Source: Stenotrophomonas sp.
Lineage (GTDB): Bacteria; Pseudomonadota; Gammaproteobacteria; Xanthomonadales; Xanthomonadaceae
Assembly (NCBI GenBank): GCA_003525885.1
Contig: DQIG01000076.1
Coordinates: 1,270-27,600 of the forward strand
Length of the DNA stretch: 26,331 nt
Direction: 5' to 3'
Part shown: one piece after another, positions 22,772-26,331 of the stretch
Layout: every line of letters begins with the position of its first letter
Position numbering within the stretch: the stretch's first letter is position 1
Notes under the pieces: model-generated
Database searches by the model: none
Seen by the model: the letters and a program-made list of their open reading frames with translations, nothing else
Told to the model about the DNA's origin: nothing
Program-made: the position numbers and the translations under genes

Positions 22772-23010
22772 GCGTGCCAACCAAGGTTGGCACCTACCAA
22801 AGGCGACCCGACCTACGGATTCCGGTAGACGCCCACCGTGGTGCGCGCCCTTGATCTTCCGCGTGCCAACCAAGGTTGGCACCTACCAAAGGCGTCCCGA
22901 CCCACGGATTCCGGTAGACGCCCACCTCGGTGGGCGCCGTTGATCTTCCGCGTGCCAACCAAGGTTGGCACCTACCACGGCGGAAAAGGTCGGTACCTAC
23001 CACAGCGGAA
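22772..23010. repeat. 89-bp tandem repeats made of paired GTAG palindromes
   Basis: Two full 89-bp units (22772-22860 and 22861-22949) differ at about six positions by eye, and a third begins at 22950 but is lost after about 27 bases. Each unit joins a GTGCCAACCAAGGTTGGCAC palindrome followed by CTACC to a plus-strand GGTAGACGCCCACC palindrome, ending TTGATCTTCC. In unit 1 the second palindrome is damaged (GTGGTGCGCG) and in unit 2 it is intact. A worn copy (GGTCGGTACCTACC) follows near 22988. No gene is supported in 22766-23068. Confidence 0.85.
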
Positions 23011-23012
23011 TC

Positions 23013-23041
23013 GGAAACGCCGGGCGACGCCCGGCGTTTCC
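23013..23041. terminator. Strong hairpin between the kinase gene and the EamA gene
   Basis: A perfect 13-bp stem, GGAAACGCCGGGC (23013-23025) and GCCCGGCGTTTCC (23029-23041), closes on loop GAC. The AAA and TTT near the base of the stem give a terminator-like shape readable on either strand, though the T-run is short. It ends 27 bases before the EamA start, so it could end the two-component transcript or act as a leader structure. Confidence 0.6.
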
Positions 23042-23068
23042 ATTTCCCCCGCATGGCATCATCGCCGG

Positions 23069-23890
23069 ATGCCTCTTTCGATCTTCCTGCTGGTTCTCGC
23101 CGCCGCGGCACTGCATGCCAGCTGGAACGCGATCGTCAAGCGCGGGCCCGACAAATTCCTCGGCACCGTGCTCGTCACCGGCAGCGCCGCGCTGCTGTCT
23201 GCTGCTGCCCTGCCCTTGCTGCCCTTCCCGGCCGCGCACAGCTGGCCCTGGCTGGGCGCATCGGTGCTGTTGCAGGTGACCTATTACGGGCTGGTCGCCC
23301 GTTGTTACCAGCAGGTCGACATGAGCCTGGCCTATCCGTTGATGCGTGGCAGCGCGCCGATCCTGGTCGCACTGGCCGGCACCCTGCTCGGTGAGCCATT
23401 GCCCGCTGCGGCGTGGCTGGGCGTGGTGCTGGTGAGCGCCGGCATCCTGTGCATGGCACTGGGTGCGCGCGGCGGCCAGCTGCGCCTGCCGCTGCTGACC
23501 GCGGCGATGATCGCCACCTACACGCTGGTCGATGCACAGGGCGCGCGCCAGTCCGGCAGCGCGCTCAGCTACACGCTGTGGTTGTTCCTGCTGTCAGGCA
23601 TTCCGCTGCCGCTGTGGGCGTTGTACACGCGCAGCGGCGCGGTGCTGGACTATGCGCGGCAGCATTGGCTGCTGGGACTGGCCGGTGGCGTCGGCACCAC
23701 AGCCTCCTATGCGATGGCCTTGTGGGCCATGACCCAGGCACCGGTGGCAATGATTTCGGCGCTGCGCGAATCCTCGATCCTGTTCGCACTGCTGATCTCG
23801 GTGTTCCTGCTGCGCGAACGGATACCACGCGCGCGCTGGCTGGCAGCGTCGCTCATCGTCGGTGGCGTGCTGGCGTTGCGCCTGGCGTGA
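23069..23890 (+). CDS. EamA-family (DMT superfamily) transporter
   Basis: This 273-residue integral membrane protein has about nine or ten hydrophobic helices in two halves, as in EamA/DMT exporters. Family features include LHASWNAIVKRGPDKF near the start, YQQVDMSLAYPLMRGSAPILVALAGTLLGEPL in the first half and the matching MTQAPVAMISALRESSILFALLISVFLLRERI in the second. It would move a small metabolite across the inner membrane; the substrate is unknown. I chose the ATG at 23069 because it puts the first helix at the N-terminus; the frame stays open upstream through the repeats but that part is not family sequence. No clear ribosome binding site is seen. Confidence 0.88.
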   Translation: MPLSIFLLVLAAAALHASWNAIVKRGPDKFLGTVLVTGSAALLSAAALPLLPFPAAHSWPWLGASVLLQVTYYGLVARCYQQVDMSLAYPLMRGSAPILVALAGTLLGEPLPAAAWLGVVLVSAGILCMALGARGGQLRLPLLTAAMIATYTLVDAQGARQSGSALSYTLWLFLLSGIPLPLWALYTRSGAVLDYARQHWLLGLAGGVGTTASYAMALWAMTQAPVAMISALRESSILFALLISVFLLRERIPRARWLAASLIVGGVLALRLA

Positions 23891-23901
23891 GCGGCGGATC
23901 G

Positions 23902-23924
23902 GTAGTGCCGGCCGCTGGCTGGCA
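23902..23924 (+). repeat. GTAG palindromic repeat (SMAG-like)
   Basis: GTAG (23902-23905) is followed by TGCCGGCC, loop GCT and GGCTGGCA, a stem with one mismatch. It lies between the convergent EamA and rimI genes and could serve as a bidirectional end of transcripts. Confidence 0.85.
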
Positions 23925-23935
23925 ACCCTTCTCCG

Positions 23936-24433
23936 TTACAGCGGCGGCATCACCTGAAGGTCGCCATCGACCAGTTCGATCGCCATCACCACCGCATCTT
24001 CGCGCCCCTGTGCGGCCGGGTAGTAACGTGGGCGGCGGCCGATCTCGTTGAATCCTTCGCTGTGGTACAGCGCCAGCGCCGGCGTATTGGACGGACGCAC
24101 TTCCAGGAAGACGCGCTGTGCGCCACGGTCGGCGGCCAGCTGCACCAGCGCGCGCAGCAGCTGGCGGCCCAACCCGCGCGACTGTGCCAGCGGGTCGATG
24201 CAGATGTTCAGCACGTGCGCTTCATCCGCAGCGATGCTGAGCACGCCATAGCCGATCAGCAGTCCATCGCGCTCCATCGCCAGGCCCGGATAGCCGGCCC
24301 GCAGGCAGTCGATGAAAATGCCGCGGGTCCAGGGAAAAGGGTAGCCCCGCAGCTCGATCGCCATCACCGCATTGAGATCGCTCTCGCGCAGCGCACGCAG
24401 GCTGACCGGGCCGGGCCGGGTCACCGCGCTCAT
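23936..24433 (-). CDS. rimI: Ribosomal protein S18-alanine N-acetyltransferase RimI
   Basis: This 165-residue GNAT acetyltransferase has the acetyl-CoA motif QSRGLG (84-89) in VLNICIDPLAQSRGLGRQLLRAL, the RimI-specific FLEVRPSNTPALALYHSEGF with Glu111 and Tyr123 as the likely catalytic pair, and the tail GRRPRYYPAAQGREDAVVM. EIRGYPFPWT-like sequence (ELRGYPFPWTRGIF) is also typical. RimI acetylates the N-terminal alanine of ribosomal protein S18. The ATG overlaps the stop of the upstream gene (ATGA), a probable holD, the same order as in E. coli. Confidence 0.94.
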   Translation of the reverse strand: MSAVTRPGPVSLRALRESDLNAVMAIELRGYPFPWTRGIFIDCLRAGYPGLAMERDGLLIGYGVLSIAADEAHVLNICIDPLAQSRGLGRQLLRALVQLAADRGAQRVFLEVRPSNTPALALYHSEGFNEIGRRPRYYPAAQGREDAVVMAIELVDGDLQVMPPL

Positions 24434-24930
24434 GGCGAGCCCCGCTTGCGCAGGGCTCGCAGCTGCGGCCACAGCGCACGCTTGGCGGCCGGATCGTGGC
24501 GCAGCTGGTCCAGCGGCCAGCTGTCCATCAGCATCTGGGTGGCCGGGTCGTTCGGGTTGCAGCCGGACGCGCGCAGCAACGCGATCTGCAGGCGATCCGG
24601 CAGGCGTACCACCGGCTGGCGTGCGTTGCCACTGGGCAGCGGGCGCTCCGCCGCCGGCACGGTATCCGGAGCGCTGACCGGCGTTTCGCGGCGCGGCGCT
24701 GGGCGTTCCGCACGTACTGCGGGCGCGGGCCTGCCGTGATCGTCGCGCGATGGCACGGCCGTCCGCACCGGTTCCGGCGGGGCGACGCTGGCCTCGGCTT
24801 CGGCCACGCTCAACTGCAGCGCGGCATCCAGCTCGGCAGCCAGCTGACCGTCGTGATAGACGGTATAGCCCATGGCCTGCAGCCAGGCCTGCTGGGCCGG
24901 TGACCACAGCACGGGCAGGTCCTGGCTCAC
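24430..24930 (-). CDS. holD: Probable DNA polymerase III psi subunit (HolD), divergent
   Basis: This 166-residue protein has three parts. The N-terminal 30 residues (VLWSPAQQAWLQAMGYTVY) resemble the segment of E. coli HolD that binds the chi subunit. A Pro/Ala/Arg-rich linker of about 55 residues follows. The C-terminal part, SWPLDQLRHDPAAKRALWPQL (about 137-157), lines up with the E. coli HolD segment SPALTDLRANPTARAALWQQI. The gene directly precedes rimI with a four-base overlap, as holD does in E. coli. The psi subunit bridges the clamp loader and chi/SSB. The start is GTG at 24930, overlapping the pssA stop as GTGA. Similarity is weak overall, so the call rests on the C-terminal match plus gene order. 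Confidence 0.65.
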   Translation of the reverse strand: MSQDLPVLWSPAQQAWLQAMGYTVYHDGQLAAELDAALQLSVAEAEASVAPPEPVRTAVPSRDDHGRPAPAVRAERPAPRRETPVSAPDTVPAAERPLPSGNARQPVVRLPDRLQIALLRASGCNPNDPATQMLMDSWPLDQLRHDPAAKRALWPQLRALRKRGSP

Positions 24931-25703
24931 GCGGCCTCGGGCTTCTTGCGCAGGCGCTGCACGGCCCACATCACGGGGCCGGACAAGGCGTACAGGATGC
25001 CGACCGCGAACAGCACGCGCGGCAGGTCGATCACTGCAATGGCGATGGCCACCGGCACCAGTGCCAGCACCAGGAACGGTACGCGGTCCGAACGGGTGCC
25101 CTTGGCAGCACCGCCCTTGAAGCTCCAGAAGCGGATACGGCTGACCATCAGCAGCGCAGCGATGATCGTCACCGCCAGCGCCACGTAGCGCAGCTGGTTG
25201 CCATCCCAGCCCAGGTTGCCATCGGCAAACGCCCAGACGAAGGACATCATCAGGCCCGCTGCGGCCGGGCTGGCCAGGCCAACGAACCAGCGCTTGTCGA
25301 CCACCGCCACCTGCGTGTTGAAGCGAGCCAGGCGCAGTGCCGCGCACGCCGCATACAGGAACGCCACGGCCCAGCCGACGCGGCCGAGCAGCGGATCGTC
25401 GAACTTCAGCCACGACAGCGACCAGTGGTACATCACCAGCGCCGGGGCCATGCCGAAGCTGACCAGATCGGCCAGCGAGTCGTACTGCACGCCGAATTCA
25501 CTGCTGGTGCCGGTCAGGCGCGCCACGCGCCCGTCCAGGCCATCCATCACCGCCGCCACGAACACGGCGATGCTGGCGTTGACGAAATCCCCGTTGGCCG
25601 CGGCGATGATCGCGTAGAAACCGGCAAACAGGCCGGCGGTGGTGAACAGGTTGGGCAGCAGGTAAATCGTGCGCGAGCGCGGCGGCGGTGTGATCGGGTC
25701 CAT
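24927..25703 (-). CDS. pssA: CDP-diacylglycerol--serine O-phosphatidyltransferase
   Basis: This 258-residue membrane protein carries the complete CDP-alcohol phosphotransferase motif: Asp54, Asp57-Gly58, Ala61-Arg62, Gly71, Asp75 and Asp79 (DGLDGRVARLTGTSSEFG then YDSLAD). About eight hydrophobic helices follow. It makes phosphatidylserine from CDP-diacylglycerol and serine, the precursor of phosphatidylethanolamine, in the inner membrane. The N-terminus MDPITPPPRSRTIYLLPNLFT is typical of the PssA type II form. The start is the ATG at 25703. It is the first gene of a pssA-holD-rimI set with four-base overlaps. TTGGCG (25736-25741, minus) is a possible -35 element. Confidence 0.94.
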   Translation of the reverse strand: MDPITPPPRSRTIYLLPNLFTTAGLFAGFYAIIAAANGDFVNASIAVFVAAVMDGLDGRVARLTGTSSEFGVQYDSLADLVSFGMAPALVMYHWSLSWLKFDDPLLGRVGWAVAFLYAACAALRLARFNTQVAVVDKRWFVGLASPAAAGLMMSFVWAFADGNLGWDGNQLRYVALAVTIIAALLMVSRIRFWSFKGGAAKGTRSDRVPFLVLALVPVAIAIAVIDLPRVLFAVGILYALSGPVMWAVQRLRKKPEAA

Positions 25704-25783
25704 GGAATCCAGTTTAATCGACTTGCCAGTGCTCGGCGCCAATGCTGCAATCGGCGTTCTACGCCCATTCCGTGGAGTTTGCC

Positions 25784-26161
25784 ATGCGTGCCCTGTCCTG
25801 CCTTGGATGCCTGCTGCTGTTGGCCAGTGCCAACGCCGTGGCCGGTCCCGTCTACAAATGGAAGGACGCCCATGGCGTGACCCAGTACTCGGAGACCCCA
25901 CCGGCGGGCAGGAAGTACGAGACCCGCGAGCAGGCCCGTACCCCGCAGGCCGCGGCCAGCACCGAGACACCGGCCGCGCCGGTCCCCGAGCAGTGCAGCA
26001 CGGCCCGGGCCAACCTGGCCCTGCTGGACGGCGGGGGCCAGGTGATGCAGGACACCGATGGTGATGGCAAGCCCGATACCCCGTTGACCCCGGAGCAGCA
26101 CACCGCGCAGAAGGGACTGGCTGAAGCCGCCATCAAGGCGTACTGCCCACCGGCAGGTTAA
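25784..26161 (+). CDS. DUF4124 domain exported protein
   Basis: This 125-residue protein has a signal peptide (MRALSCLGCLLLLASANAVA) followed at once by the DUF4124 block GPVYKWKDAHGVTQYSETPPAG, a small domain with unknown function found in many proteobacterial periplasmic proteins. After an Ala/Pro/Thr-rich linker there is a C-terminal segment with two cysteines (EQCSTAR and KAYCPPAG) that could form a disulfide, and DTDGDGKPDTP, which looks like a calcium-loop-like DxDxDG stretch. GGAG lies six or seven bases before the ATG at 25784. It diverges from pssA with an 80-bp gap. Confidence 0.85.
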   Translation: MRALSCLGCLLLLASANAVAGPVYKWKDAHGVTQYSETPPAGRKYETREQARTPQAAASTETPAAPVPEQCSTARANLALLDGGGQVMQDTDGDGKPDTPLTPEQHTAQKGLAEAAIKAYCPPAG

Positions 26162-26169
26162 GGGGGTCG

Positions 26170-26331
26170 GCAGGGCTGCGCCCTGCACCTGCAGAGGCTG
26201 CAAGCAACAGCAACGTCAAATGCGGGCATTCCGTGGAATGGCGGGGCGGTGTCGGATTGCGGGGACGCCGCAACCGGACCCACCCCGCCATCTCCCAGGA
26301 AACCCGTTTTTGCTGTTGCTGTTGCTGTTGC
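26170..26331. repeat. Composite palindromic intergenic repeat with hexamer microsatellite
   Basis: After the DUF4124 gene there is a hairpin, GCAGGGC (26170-26176) and GCCCTGC (26180-26186). A longer imperfect hairpin has arms 26238-26262 and 26268-26291, beginning ATGGCGGGG and ending CCCCGCCAT. These are framed by an outer inverted repeat, GCAACAGCAAC (26204-26214) and GTTGCTGTTGC, where the right side is a GTTGCT hexamer repeat running to the window edge. No gene is seen. Confidence 0.65.

Noticed and set aside
22772..22975. CRISPR array
   Set aside because: The 89-bp units are copied whole without unique spacers, consist of GTAG palindromes, and no cas genes are present.
22838..23068. 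N-terminal extension of the EamA transporter through the repeat region
   Set aside because: The extra 77 residues are translated repeats and hairpin sequence, with no family similarity; the ATG at 23069 starts the first membrane helix.

Overview
The window is GC-rich, densely coded DNA from a gammaproteobacterium of the Xanthomonadales, most likely Stenotrophomonas of the S. maltophilia group. The best clue is the recurring GTAG-headed palindromic repeats between genes (GTAG followed by TGCCGGCC-GCT-GGCCGGCA, or by GTGCCAAC...GTTGGCAC), which are typical of that genus. No rRNA, tRNA, CRISPR array, phage or insertion-sequence transposase gene is visible, so this reads as ordinary chromosome rich in metal-handling and transport genes.

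Left part (1-5590): a truncated DHA2-type MFS exporter with a strong palindromic operator over its promoter. Next is a minus-strand operon that resembles a Zrg-type zinc uptake system. In transcription order it encodes a His-rich DUF2796 (ZrgA-like) protein, an ABC ATPase, an FtsX/MacB-type permease, two tandem DUF3299 lipoproteins and an unknown membrane-anchored six-cysteine protein. It diverges from a MerC-domain membrane protein gene, and a Zur-box-like palindrome fills the very short gap.

Middle part (5683-15082): a LysR regulator divergent from a four-gene unit (dkgB-type aldo/keto reductase, luciferase-like flavin oxidoreductase, exported cyclase-family protein, MoaF-like protein). Then come copC-copD with a heavy-metal response regulator and sensor kinase, preceded by a 20-bp inverted repeat and a leader hairpin. 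A second LysR regulator is divergent from a short-chain dehydrogenase.

Right part (15163-26331): a CzcCBA-type heavy-metal RND efflux operon on the minus strand, divergent from a TctD/TctE-like two-component system. Their 62-bp gap holds a 20-bp inverted repeat and four CTTGC half-sites spaced exactly 11 bp apart. After a block of 89-bp tandem repeats and a strong hairpin come an EamA-family transporter, then rimI, a probable divergent holD (DNA polymerase III psi), pssA, and a DUF4124 protein. The window ends inside a palindromic, microsatellite-containing intergenic repeat.

The theme is metal homeostasis: zinc acquisition, copper handling and divalent-metal efflux, each with its own apparent control site, within about 22 kb. 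All family assignments were made by eye from protein motifs and gene order; no database search was run.
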